Shown: positions 34,244-43,086 of the stretch, piece after piece
Numbering within the stretch: the first letter of the stretch is position 1
Layout: each line of letters starts with the position of its first letter
Program-made: the position numbers and the translations under genes
The notes under the pieces: model-generated
The model's database searches: none
What the model was told of the DNA's origin: nothing
The model's input: only the letters and a program-made list of their open reading frames with translations
Origin: [Flexibacter] sp. ATCC 35103
Lineage (GTDB): Bacteria > Bacteroidota > Bacteroidia > Flavobacteriales > Flavobacteriaceae
DNA: 64,000 bases
Assembly (NCBI RefSeq): GCF_001975985.1
Contig: NZ_MTQF01000004.1
Span: 1-64,000, forward strand
Direction: 5' to 3'

Positions 34244-37075
34244 ATGTTAGAAAAAGACAATACTATTGAAGTTCTTGGTGCAAGAGTTCATAATCTAAAA
34301 AATATAGACATTTCTATTCCGCGTGAAAAACTGGTGGTTATTACTGGTTTGTCAGGTTCGGGAAAATCCTCTTTGGCATTTGATACCATTTATGCCGAAG
34401 GACAACGTCGTTATGTAGAAACTTTTTCGGCGTATGCCAGACAGTTTCTAGGTGGCTTAGAACGTCCTGATGTGGATAAAATTGACGGTCTTTCGCCAGT
34501 AATTGCGATTGAACAAAAGACAACCAGTAAAAGTCCACGTTCAACTGTTGGAACAATTACAGAAATATACGATTTCCTGAGGCTTCTTTATGCGCGTGGT
34601 GCCGATGCTTACAGCTACAACACAGGCGAGAAAATGGTTTCATATTCTGATGAACAAATTAAAGATTTGATTATCCAGGATTTTAAAGGAAAACGTATCA
34701 ATATTCTCGCTCCTATTATTAGAGCGAGAAAAGGTCATTATGCTGAGCTATTCCAACAAATTACCAAACAAGGTTTCCTTAAAGTTCGTGTAAATGGTGA
34801 AGTTCAGGATTTGGTTGCAGGAATGAAACTGGATCGATACAAAACCCACGATATTGAAATTGTAGTCGACAGAATGTTGATTGAAGATACTGAAGACAAT
34901 CAAAAAAGATTATCTGAAAGCATAAATACTGCCATGCATCACGGCGAAAATGTATTGATGATTTTAGATCAGGATACAAATGAAGTCCGTTTTTTCAGTA
35001 GAAATTTAATGTGTCCTTCAACCGGAATATCATATCAGAACCCTGAACCTAATTTATTTTCGTTTAACTCTCCAAAAGGAGCTTGTCCGCATTGTAACGG
35101 ACTGGGAACTGTACACGAAATTAATGTCAAAAAAATCATTCCAAATCCTAAATTATCGATTAAAAGTGGTGGTTTTGCTCCGCTTGGCGAATATAAATCG
35201 TCCTGGATTTTTAAACAATTAGAAGTTATTGGAGAAAAATTCAATTTCAAGATAACAGATCCAATCGAGAAGATTCCTGAAGAAGCCATGAACATGATTT
35301 TACATGGTGGAAAAGATAAATTTACCGTAAACTCAAAAGATTTAGGGGTAACACGAGATTATAAAATAGATTTTGAAGGAATTTCACATTTCATCAAAAA
35401 TCAATATGACGAAAGTGCCTCAACAACTATAAAACGTTGGGCAAAAGACTTCATGGACGAAGTAAATTGTCCCGTTTGTGATGGCTCACGTTTGAAGAAA
35501 GAAGCTTTGTTTTTTAAAATCAATGAAAAAAATATCGTTGAATTGTGCGATATGGATATCTCTGATTTGACTATTTGGTTTCAGGATCTAAACAAACATT
35601 TATCAGACAAACAACTTTTAATCGCTTCAGAAGTAGTTAAGGAAATCAAAGACCGTTTGAACTTTTTGATGAATGTAGGTTTAAATTATTTGGCTTTAAG
35701 CCGAAGCTCAAAATCACTTTCGGGAGGTGAAGCACAACGTATTCGTTTGGCAACACAAATTGGGTCGCAATTGGTTGGTGTTTTATATATTCTGGATGAA
35801 CCAAGTATTGGTTTACATCAAAGAGACAACGAAAAACTGATTCATTCTCTGGAACAATTACGCGATATAGGAAATTCGGTTATTGTGGTAGAACATGATA
35901 AAGATATGATTGAGCGTGCTGATTATGTGATTGATATTGGACCAAAAGCAGGTAAATACGGAGGAGAAATCATTAGTATTGGAACTCCCGCAGAAACTTT
36001 AAAATCAGACACGATTACCGCTCAGTATTTGAATGGTAAAATGAAATTAGAGATTCCGAAAGAACGTCGAAAAGGAAACGGAAAATTCTTAAAACTAACC
36101 GGAGCTACAGGAAACAACCTTAAAAATGTTTCTATCGAATTGCCTTTAGGTCAATTGATTTGCGTTACCGGAGTTTCAGGAAGTGGAAAATCGACTTTGA
36201 TCAACGAGACGCTCTACCCTATTTTGAATGCGTATTATTTTAATGGTGTAAAAAAACCACAACCTTATAAAAAGATTGAAGGTCTTGAACATATTGACAA
36301 AGTAATTGATATTGATCAAAGTCCGATTGGGAGAACACCACGTTCGAATCCAGCGACTTACACAGAGGTTTTTACCGAAATCAGAAACCTGTTTACCATG
36401 ACTTCAGAAAGTATGATTCGTGGTTATAAAGCAGGACGTTTTAGCTTTAATGTAAAAGGAGGGCGTTGCGAAACCTGTGAAGGTTCAGGAGTTAGAACTA
36501 TCGAAATGAACTTTTTACCGGATGTTTATGTAGAATGCGAAACCTGTCAGGGAAAACGTTTTAACAGAGAAACACTAGAGATTCGATACAAAGGAAAATC
36601 TATTTCAGATGTATTGAATATGACGGTTGATGAAGCTGTTCCGTTTTTTGAGAACATACCGAAGATCTATAGAAAAGTAAAAACAATTCAGGATGTTGGT
36701 TTAGGATATATTACACTTGGTCAACAAAGTACAACACTTTCTGGTGGTGAAGCGCAACGTATCAAACTTGCTGGAGAATTATCTAAAAAAGATACCGGAA
36801 ATACGTTTTATATTCTAGACGAACCTACAACCGGATTGCATTTTGAAGACATTCGAGTTCTAATGGATGTAATAAATAAACTAGTTGACAAAGGAAATAC
36901 AATCCTGGTGATCGAACATAATATGGACGTGATTAAACTTGCCGATTATATCATAGACATTGGTCCAGAAGGCGGAAAAGGCGGCGGACAATTAATCGCC
37001 AAAGGAACTCCTGAAGAAGTGGCAAAAAATAAAAAAAGCTATACAGCTAAGTTTTTGAAAAAAGAATTATCTTAA
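34244..37075 (+). CDS. uvrA: Excinuclease ABC subunit A
   Basis: The protein has 943 residues from the ATG at 34244; a TTG 12 bases earlier is less likely. Both ABC modules are complete: Walker [10 protein letters not shown] (about 35-43) and GVSGSGKST (about 646-654), signatures [13 protein letters not shown] and [13 protein letters not shown], Walker B LDEPS and LDEPT. The zinc-finger Cys pairs CPHCNGLG and CETCEGSG are present. It recognises DNA damage in nucleotide excision repair with UvrB and UvrC, which are not in the window. Confidence 0.97.
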   Translation: MLEKDNTIEVLGARVHNLKNIDISIPREKLVVITGLSGSGKSSLAFDTIYAEGQRRYVETFSAYARQFLGGLERPDVDKIDGLSPVIAIEQKTTSKSPRSTVGTITEIYDFLRLLYARGADAYSYNTGEKMVSYSDEQIKDLIIQDFKGKRINILAPIIRARKGHYAELFQQITKQGFLKVRVNGEVQDLVAGMKLDRYKTHDIEIVVDRMLIEDTEDNQKRLSESINTAMHHGENVLMILDQDTNEVRFFSRNLMCPSTGISYQNPEPNLFSFNSPKGACPHCNGLGTVHEINVKKIIPNPKLSIKSGGFAPLGEYKSSWIFKQLEVIGEKFNFKITDPIEKIPEEAMNMILHGGKDKFTVNSKDLGVTRDYKIDFEGISHFIKNQYDESASTTIKRWAKDFMDEVNCPVCDGSRLKKEALFFKINEKNIVELCDMDISDLTIWFQDLNKHLSDKQLLIASEVVKEIKDRLNFLMNVGLNYLALSRSSKSLSGGEAQRIRLATQIGSQLVGVLYILDEPSIGLHQRDNEKLIHSLEQLRDIGNSVIVVEHDKDMIERADYVIDIGPKAGKYGGEIISIGTPAETLKSDTITAQYLNGKMKLEIPKERRKGNGKFLKLTGATGNNLKNVSIELPLGQLICVTGVSGSGKSTLINETLYPILNAYYFNGVKKPQPYKKIEGLEHIDKVIDIDQSPIGRTPRSNPATYTEVFTEIRNLFTMTSESMIRGYKAGRFSFNVKGGRCETCEGSGVRTIEMNFLPDVYVECETCQGKRFNRETLEIRYKGKSISDVLNMTVDEAVPFFENIPKIYRKVKTIQDVGLGYITLGQQSTTLSGGEAQRIKLAGELSKKDTGNTFYILDEPTTGLHFEDIRVLMDVINKLVDKGNTILVIEHNMDVIKLADYIIDIGPEGGKGGGQLIAKGTPEEVAKNKKSYTAKFLKKELS

Positions 37076-37151
37076 TAGTTTAGCTCAAAACACATCAAAA
37101 TAACAACCAATATTAGCTTGTTTATAATAGAAATTAAAGTAAAACGTAAGT

Positions 37152-38165
37152 ATGGAGGATCAAGAACAAAATCTTCAAATACTTTCCAATTTTGTTATTT
37201 TTAAAACGGGAAATGGAAAGATAAATATTGATGTTTATTTTCAGGATCAAACTCTTTGGTTATCTCAAAAACGAATTGCCGAATTATTTCAGAAAGGTCG
37301 TTCTACTATAACAGAGCATCTAAAAAATATTTTTTTGGATGGAGAGTTAGTTGAAATTTCAGTATGTCGGGATTTCCGACATACTGCCGAAGACGGAAAA
37401 GTATACACCTCAAAATTTTATAATTTAAAAGTAATAACTGCAGTTGGTTATAGAGTAAACTCAGAACGTGCTATTGAATTTCGAAAGTGGGCAACAGAAA
37501 TTTTACACGAATACATCATCAAGGGTTTTGCAATGGATGATGAACGCCTAAAGCAAATGAAACATTTTGGTCAAGATTATTTTGACGAAATGCTGGAACG
37601 AGTAAGAGAAATTAGGTTAAGCGAGAGAAGGCTCTATCAAAAAATAACTGACATTTATGCACTTTCTGCAGATTACGATAATCAATCTACCATTACACAG
37701 CAATTTTTCGCCGCTGTACAAAATAAATTACATTGGGCAATTACTGGTAAAACAGCGGCCGAAATAATCTATACTGAAGCTGATGCTACAAAATTGTTTA
37801 TGGGTTTAAAAACTTGGAAACAAGCACCTGAAGGGAAAATACTAAAAAGCGATGTTGTTATTGCTAAAAATTACTTAAACGAAGAGCATATAAAATCATT
37901 GCAAAGAATTGTAACCGCTTATTTAGATTTGGCAGAAAGCAGAGCCACAAATAGAAGAGTTATGAACATGGAAGATTGGGAAAAATTTCTAATCCAATTT
38001 CTAGAATTGGCAGACTACCCTATTCTTACCAATACAGGAAAAATAAATATGTTAGAAGCAAAGTTGAAAGCAGAATCTGAATATGAGAAATTCAGAATTA
38101 TACAAGATGAAAACTTTATTTCAGATTTTGATAAAGAATTAAAAAAGAAATTAGATAACCACTAA
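37152..38165 (+). CDS. RhuM-family protein
   Basis: The 337-residue protein has the typical order of the virulence RhuM family: an N-terminal winged-helix-like segment with LWLSQKRIAELFQKGRSTIT, then EISVCRDFRHTAEDGKVY and YNLKVITAVGYRVNSERAI (about 85-110), FRKWATEIL, and a C-terminal helical part. The family is found on genomic islands and next to restriction or Fic genes; its activity is not established. The DNA for SVCRDFRHTA contains an 11-bp perfect inverted repeat (37360-37386). It may have arrived by transfer, since uvrA and the genes around it are core. Confidence 0.87.
   Translation: MEDQEQNLQILSNFVIFKTGNGKINIDVYFQDQTLWLSQKRIAELFQKGRSTITEHLKNIFLDGELVEISVCRDFRHTAEDGKVYTSKFYNLKVITAVGYRVNSERAIEFRKWATEILHEYIIKGFAMDDERLKQMKHFGQDYFDEMLERVREIRLSERRLYQKITDIYALSADYDNQSTITQQFFAAVQNKLHWAITGKTAAEIIYTEADATKLFMGLKTWKQAPEGKILKSDVVIAKNYLNEEHIKSLQRIVTAYLDLAESRATNRRVMNMEDWEKFLIQFLELADYPILTNTGKINMLEAKLKAESEYEKFRIIQDENFISDFDKELKKKLDNH
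37360..37386. repeat. 11-bp inverted repeat inside the RhuM gene
   Basis: CAGTATGTCGG (37360-37370) and CCGACATACTG (37376-37386) with a 5-nt centre GATTT. It could fold in the mRNA or in single-stranded DNA. It lies in a conserved protein segment. Confidence 0.6.
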
Positions 38166-38267
38166 CCAAAGTAAAAAATCCATATCACTACCTTTTTGAG
38201 AAAAGAATTGGAACAAAGAAATCTTTTACAGAATGAACGAAATTTAATCCTTTGAAAATATAATACC

Positions 38268-38336
38268 ACCACAACCAAGTTCCGTTAGGGACGACATATT
38301 TTGTAGCAACGGATTTCAATCCGTTGATTGTTGTGA
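38268..38336. repeat. REP-like palindromic element
   Basis: The core AACGGATTTCAATCCGTT (38308-38325) is an 8-bp inverted repeat with a 2-nt centre, inside TTCCGTTAGGGACGACATAT-like flanks and short CACAA/TTGTG outer ends. I recall very similar sequence (AACGGATTTCAATCCGTTG) as a dispersed repeat in other Bacteroidota, where it goes with REP-associated transposases; no such gene is here. The remaining part of the 38166-38523 spacer holds no gene. Confidence 0.55.
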
Positions 38337-38523
38337 AATATCGAAATCATTATTCAATTCATCAACTTACTGATAATGAATACCCAACCAAAAACAAAGT
38401 CTCAGAAATGTTACATTTAAATTAATAAATCCCCATTTCTGTAACAATTCTCAAAAAAAGAACTAATTTAGTACGCCCTTTTTGTCAAAGTTTTGATTTT
38501 GACAAATAGAAGGATAAAAATCT

Positions 38524-38883
38524 ATGAATCTAAAAGATAAATTCGATAGCGTAGACCAATATTTTTCACCTAAAATAATTGATGAAGTAAATGATCAATA
38601 CATTAAAGTGGCTAAAATAAAAGGTCAGGAAGTGCCGTGGCATAATCATGAGAATGAAGATGAATTATTTTACATTGTCGACGGCGAACTTTTAATGGAA
38701 ATTGAAAACAAACCATCATTTACCATGAAAAAGGGTGATTTATTTGTTGTAAAAAAAGGTATAAATCACAGGGTTTCATCGTTTGAAGAATGTTCAATAA
38801 TGTTGATTGAATCCAAAACCACAGAACATACCGGAAAAGTTAAAAGCAACATTACGAAATCAATTGAAGAACAAACCTATTAA
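38524..38883 (+). CDS. Small cupin-domain protein
   Basis: The protein has 119 residues and is essentially one cupin barrel. The two cupin motifs can be seen: WHNHENEDELFYIVDGELLME (about 39-59; His, His and Glu as metal ligands; quoted region is 21 residues long so only its core HNHENEDELFYIVDGELL is definitive) and KKGINHRVSS (about 79-88). Such small cupins are metal-dependent or sugar-binding enzymes; the substrate is unknown. It has no signal peptide and is likely cytoplasmic. Confidence 0.85.
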   Translation: MNLKDKFDSVDQYFSPKIIDEVNDQYIKVAKIKGQEVPWHNHENEDELFYIVDGELLMEIENKPSFTMKKGDLFVVKKGINHRVSSFEECSIMLIESKTTEHTGKVKSNITKSIEEQTY

Positions 38884-38928
38884 ATAAAGAATTCTTCCTT
38901 TTATAAACTAATGTTTCAATTGAAAATT

Positions 38929-39036
38929 GCTGCGCCAGCCCTGATGGGAGCGGCATCTCCCGATTTAGAAAAACAAGGCTTTTTAGCCTTAGTTTTTGTT
39001 TATCGGGAATATAGCGGACAGCAGGATTAAGCTCCT
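38929..39036. repeat. Structured dispersed element (nested hairpins)
   Basis: The outer conserved blocks are GCGCCAGCCCTGATGGGAGC (from 38932) and TATAGCGGACAGCAGGATTA (from 39010), which frame a variable middle. The middle folds as TCCCGAT (38958-38964) with ATCGGGA (39002-39008) and inside it AAGGCT (38975-38980) with AGCCTT (38985-38990). From memory, the same framing blocks occur between many genes in other Flavobacterium genomes. It may be a mobile palindromic element or a small structured RNA. Confidence 0.5.
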
Positions 39037-39116
39037 ACCTCCGACTACACACAGGATGAGAATAACAAAAACGACACAGCTAGAAATAAAAAATATAAAT
39101 AATTAAAATACCTAAA

Positions 39117-39845
39117 ATGAGATTAGAAGATTTTGATAATGATGAGGATAAAGTAATTCAGGATCGTTTGAAACAAAAAACGTGGAATGAAATTAGAACA
39201 AACGATAGCTGGGCGATTTTTAAAATCATGGCCGAATTTGTAAATGGTTACGAAAGTATGGGACGTATTGGTCCGTGTGTATCTATTTTTGGATCAGCGA
39301 GAACCAAACCGGACGATAAATACTATTTATTGGCAGAAAAAATTGCTTACAAAATCAGTAAAGCTGGTTACGGTGTGATCACAGGAGGTGGTCCCGGAAT
39401 TATGGAAGCTGGTAATAAAGGTGCACATTTAGGTGGCGGAATTTCTGTTGGTTTAAACATCGAATTGCCTTTTGAACAACACTTTAATCCTTATATCGAT
39501 CACGATAAAAACCTTAATTTCGATTATTTCTTTGTGAGAAAAGTTATGTTCGTAAAATATTCACAAGGTTTTGTGGTTATGCCAGGAGGCTTTGGAACTC
39601 TTGACGAAATGTTTGAGGCAATTACATTGATTCAGACTAAAAAGATTGGAAAATTCCCTATCATATTAGTAGGCGTTGAATTTTGGTCTGGATTAATCGA
39701 ATGGGTAAAAACAGTTTTAGTTGAAAAAATGCAAACTGTAAGCCCGGAAGATTTAAACTTATTTAAGATTGTAGACACTGAAGATGAAGTTGTTGACGTA
39801 TTAGATAAATTCTACAAGAAATACGATTTAAGTCCGAATTTCTAA
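39117..39845 (+). CDS. LOG-family (TIGR00730) nucleotide phosphoribohydrolase
   Basis: The protein has 242 residues. Both motifs of the lysine decarboxylase-like/LOG family are present: GGGPGIMEAGNKGA (about 96-109) and PGGFGTLDEMFE (about 159-170). Enzymes of this type release cytokinin bases or other bases from nucleotide 5'-monophosphates rather than decarboxylating lysine. It is cytoplasmic, with its own terminator 117 bases downstream. Confidence 0.9.
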   Translation: MRLEDFDNDEDKVIQDRLKQKTWNEIRTNDSWAIFKIMAEFVNGYESMGRIGPCVSIFGSARTKPDDKYYLLAEKIAYKISKAGYGVITGGGPGIMEAGNKGAHLGGGISVGLNIELPFEQHFNPYIDHDKNLNFDYFFVRKVMFVKYSQGFVVMPGGFGTLDEMFEAITLIQTKKIGKFPIILVGVEFWSGLIEWVKTVLVEKMQTVSPEDLNLFKIVDTEDEVVDVLDKFYKKYDLSPNF

Positions 39846-39961
39846 AAATACCTCAAGCTGCAAAAGCGATATAAGTAAATTTAAATTGGAGTTAAGTATA
39901 CTTTAAAATAATATAACCTTCTATCAATTTTATGGTTGAATACGTTAAGTATTACAAAAAA

Positions 39962-39991
39962 TTAAAGCTGTTTTAAAAAACAGCTTTTTTT
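39962..39991 (+). terminator. Intrinsic terminator after the LOG gene
   Basis: AAAGCTGTTT pairs with AAACAGCTTT around a 4-nt centre, followed by T residues. Confidence 0.75.
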
Positions 39992-40067
39992 ATGCTATTT
40001 TTACAGCAAACCAAAACAGCTTTAGATTCGTAACTTACTTTATATCGTTAATTATTCCGGGCAATCA

Positions 40068-42899
40068 TTGAAACTATTTTATAAAATTATATTCTTCGTT
40101 TTCGTTTTAATGAGTTCATTAAAACAATACGCACAACATCAGTCTAAGATGGAAGTGGCGGTCAATCTTGAGCTTAAAACTCTAAACATTAAACAGGATA
40201 TAACATATCACAACACTTCTAACGATTCTTTGATTTCGATTGTTTTAAACGACTGGAATAATGCATTCTCTGATAAAAATACGCCATTGGCCAAAAGATT
40301 TTCGGATGAGTTTTATAGAGGTTTTCATTTAGCAAAAGCCGCAGAAAGAGGAAACACAACCATATTGAATCTTACCGATTCAGATTTTAGTGCGCTTGAA
40401 TGGGAAAGAACTGCCAAAAATCCTGACCTTGTTGTAGTAAAACTAAACCGAAAATTAGCTCCGGGCGAAAAAATTAATTTGCATTTAACTTATATTTCAA
40501 AAATTCCAAGTGATAAATTTACGCGTTATGGTTTTGACCAAAATGGCGGAATGAACCTGAAAAATTGGTTTTTGAGTCCTGCGCGTTTTGAGAATCATCG
40601 TTTTACACGATATAATAACTTTAATTTAGATGATATTGCGAATGCAAGTACTGATTATGAGGTTAGTATCAGGATTCCTGCTTTATATTCGATTACTACT
40701 GATTTGGATTTGATTTCTAAGGAAGAAACAGATCCGTCTTTTATTACCTATTCATTTTCTGGTACTAACAGAACCGATTTCAATTTTTTTATCGAAAAAC
40801 AAAATAATTTTAGAAGTTATGAAAACGGCTCTTTAGAAGTACTTACAAATCTTAAAAACAAAAAAATAACCGAAATTCAGAAAGCAATTATCATCAATCA
40901 TGTGGTGAGTTTTGCAAGTGCTTTTATTGGTAAATATCCACATAAAAAAATTACCGTTTCTCAGACTGATTATGACCGAAATCCGTTTTATGGATTGAAT
41001 CAATTACCCTCTTTTATTAGCCCGTTTTCTGATGATTTTATTTTCGAAATCACTTTCTTAAAAACTTATCTGAATAATTATCTAAAAAATAGTTTGCGAT
41101 TAGATCCCAGAAAAGATAATTGGGTTTATGACGGGATTCAGATTTATGCCATGATGAAATACATAGAGGAAAATCATCCGGATCAAAAAATGCTTGGAAG
41201 ATTATCAAACATGAAACTCTTTAAGAGTTATAACATAACCAATCTTACTTTTAATGAGCAATACAGCTATTATTATATGCTGATGGCCAGAAAAAACCTT
41301 GATCAGCCACTAGGAGATCCAAAAAATACTTTAATAAAATTTAACGAACAAATTGCCAGTAAATATCGCGCAGGTTTAAGCCTGAGTTATTTAGACGATT
41401 ATCTGGATCATAATATCGTTCCGGAAAGTGTGCAGGAATTTTATAGCCTGAATAAAACCGAGCAGACAAACCGTTATAATTTTGAAAAAATATTAACAAA
41501 AAACAGTTCAAAAAACATCGATTGGTTTTTTAATAGCATTATAGATTCCAGAGAAATAATCGATTATAAATTTTCAAATGTTTCCAGAACAAAAGACAGC
41601 GTTCAATTTTCAGTAAAAAGTAAAACCAATATTTATGCCCCAATTCCGGTTTATGGACTTAAGAAAAAAGAAATCGTTTTTAAGAACTGGATCGAGCCTA
41701 AAAATACGGATTCAATTTATGAATTCGACCGAAAAAACGCAGATAAAATTGTTTTAAACTATGATAATGAGGTTCCTGAATATAATTTGAGAAACAACTG
41801 GAAATCCTTAAAAAGTCTGGCAATAACCAATCGTCCTGTCAAATTTAATTTTGCAAAAGATCTTGAGGATCCGTATTACAACCAGATTTTATACATCCCT
41901 ACTTTAACTTATAATTTTTATGACGGCTTTACGCCCGGAGTACGTTTTCATAATAAAACTATTCTTGACAAACCATTTACATTCGACATTAATCCTGCTT
42001 ATTCTCTAAAAGCCGGAACGCTTTCAGGTTCATCTGCTTTTGTATGGAATGAATATTATAGAAACAGTACACTTTATAATGTGCGATATTCTATTAGTCA
42101 AAATTATTTTCATTATGCTCCGGATGCTACTTATTTAAGATTGAATCCAATGGTCCAGTTTAAAATCAGGGAAGAAAATTTCAGGGACAATCGAAAGCAG
42201 TTTTTCATGTTCCGTCAGGTAATCGTAAATCGTGAAGCAAGTGAATATATAACAGACAATTCAAAACCGAATTATTCTGTGTTTAATGCACGTTATTCGA
42301 ATACAAAAACAGAATTAATTGATCACTTTAGTTTCATGACCGATCTTCAATTTGGTGGAAATTTTGGAAAAATTGCCGGAGAAGTTGAATATCGCAGATT
42401 GTTTGAAAACAATCATAAACTAAATGCTAGATTATATGCAGGAAGCTTCTTGTACAACACAACAAATTCAGATTATTTTAGTTTTGGTTTAGACCGTCCA
42501 ACGGATTATATGTTTGATTATAATTTTTACGGACGATCAGAAAGCACCGGTTTTTTTAGTCAGCAATATATCATGGCTGAAGGCGGCTTTAAATCAAAAC
42601 TGGAACCGGCATATGCCAATCAATGGATGACGACATTAAATGCCAGTTATTCGATCTGGAACTGGATTGAGGTTTATGGCGATATTGGTTTTATGAAAAA
42701 CAAACATCAGGCAGAGAACTTTGTATATGATAGCGGTATCAGATTAAATTTGGTTCCGGATTACTTCGAACTTTATTTTCCTGTTTATTCTAATAATGGA
42801 TGGGAAATTTCTCAAAATAAGTACAACGAAAAAATACGATTTGTTATCACTTTATCACCAAAAACATTACTCAATCTTTTTACTAGAAAATGGTTTTAA
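40068..42899 (+). CDS. M1-peptidase-like exported protein lacking the zinc site
   Basis: The protein has 943 residues from a TTG start, chosen because MKLFYKIIFFVFVLMSSLKQYAQ-type signal peptide (about 1-22) requires it; no upstream ATG exists. The N-terminal half resembles an M1 aminopeptidase: a beta-sandwich domain (25-230) and then a thermolysin-like region. The HExxH zinc motif, expected near FIFEITFLKTYL (about 325), is missing, and the downstream glutamate is replaced in WVYDGIQIYA, so it should be inactive. The C-terminal third (about 600-943) is rich in alternating aromatic strands and may be an outer membrane barrel. Its role is unknown. Confidence 0.8.
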   Translation: MKLFYKIIFFVFVLMSSLKQYAQHQSKMEVAVNLELKTLNIKQDITYHNTSNDSLISIVLNDWNNAFSDKNTPLAKRFSDEFYRGFHLAKAAERGNTTILNLTDSDFSALEWERTAKNPDLVVVKLNRKLAPGEKINLHLTYISKIPSDKFTRYGFDQNGGMNLKNWFLSPARFENHRFTRYNNFNLDDIANASTDYEVSIRIPALYSITTDLDLISKEETDPSFITYSFSGTNRTDFNFFIEKQNNFRSYENGSLEVLTNLKNKKITEIQKAIIINHVVSFASAFIGKYPHKKITVSQTDYDRNPFYGLNQLPSFISPFSDDFIFEITFLKTYLNNYLKNSLRLDPRKDNWVYDGIQIYAMMKYIEENHPDQKMLGRLSNMKLFKSYNITNLTFNEQYSYYYMLMARKNLDQPLGDPKNTLIKFNEQIASKYRAGLSLSYLDDYLDHNIVPESVQEFYSLNKTEQTNRYNFEKILTKNSSKNIDWFFNSIIDSREIIDYKFSNVSRTKDSVQFSVKSKTNIYAPIPVYGLKKKEIVFKNWIEPKNTDSIYEFDRKNADKIVLNYDNEVPEYNLRNNWKSLKSLAITNRPVKFNFAKDLEDPYYNQILYIPTLTYNFYDGFTPGVRFHNKTILDKPFTFDINPAYSLKAGTLSGSSAFVWNEYYRNSTLYNVRYSISQNYFHYAPDATYLRLNPMVQFKIREENFRDNRKQFFMFRQVIVNREASEYITDNSKPNYSVFNARYSNTKTELIDHFSFMTDLQFGGNFGKIAGEVEYRRLFENNHKLNARLYAGSFLYNTTNSDYFSFGLDRPTDYMFDYNFYGRSESTGFFSQQYIMAEGGFKSKLEPAYANQWMTTLNASYSIWNWIEVYGDIGFMKNKHQAENFVYDSGIRLNLVPDYFELYFPVYSNNGWEISQNKYNEKIRFVITLSPKTLLNLFTRKWF

Positions 42900-43086
42900 T
42901 TGAATAAATTTTAAAGAAAAACATACATTATTATCAGTTAATTACATTTTTACATAAAAATAACTCAAAAAATATACGTAGTTTTTTGATTTTAAATACA
43001 TATAATTAAATTATATTTATTTTAAAGAATTATGATTATTGATTGTTTTTAAGTAATTTCGCAGTCTAACATGACCACTAAAGATT

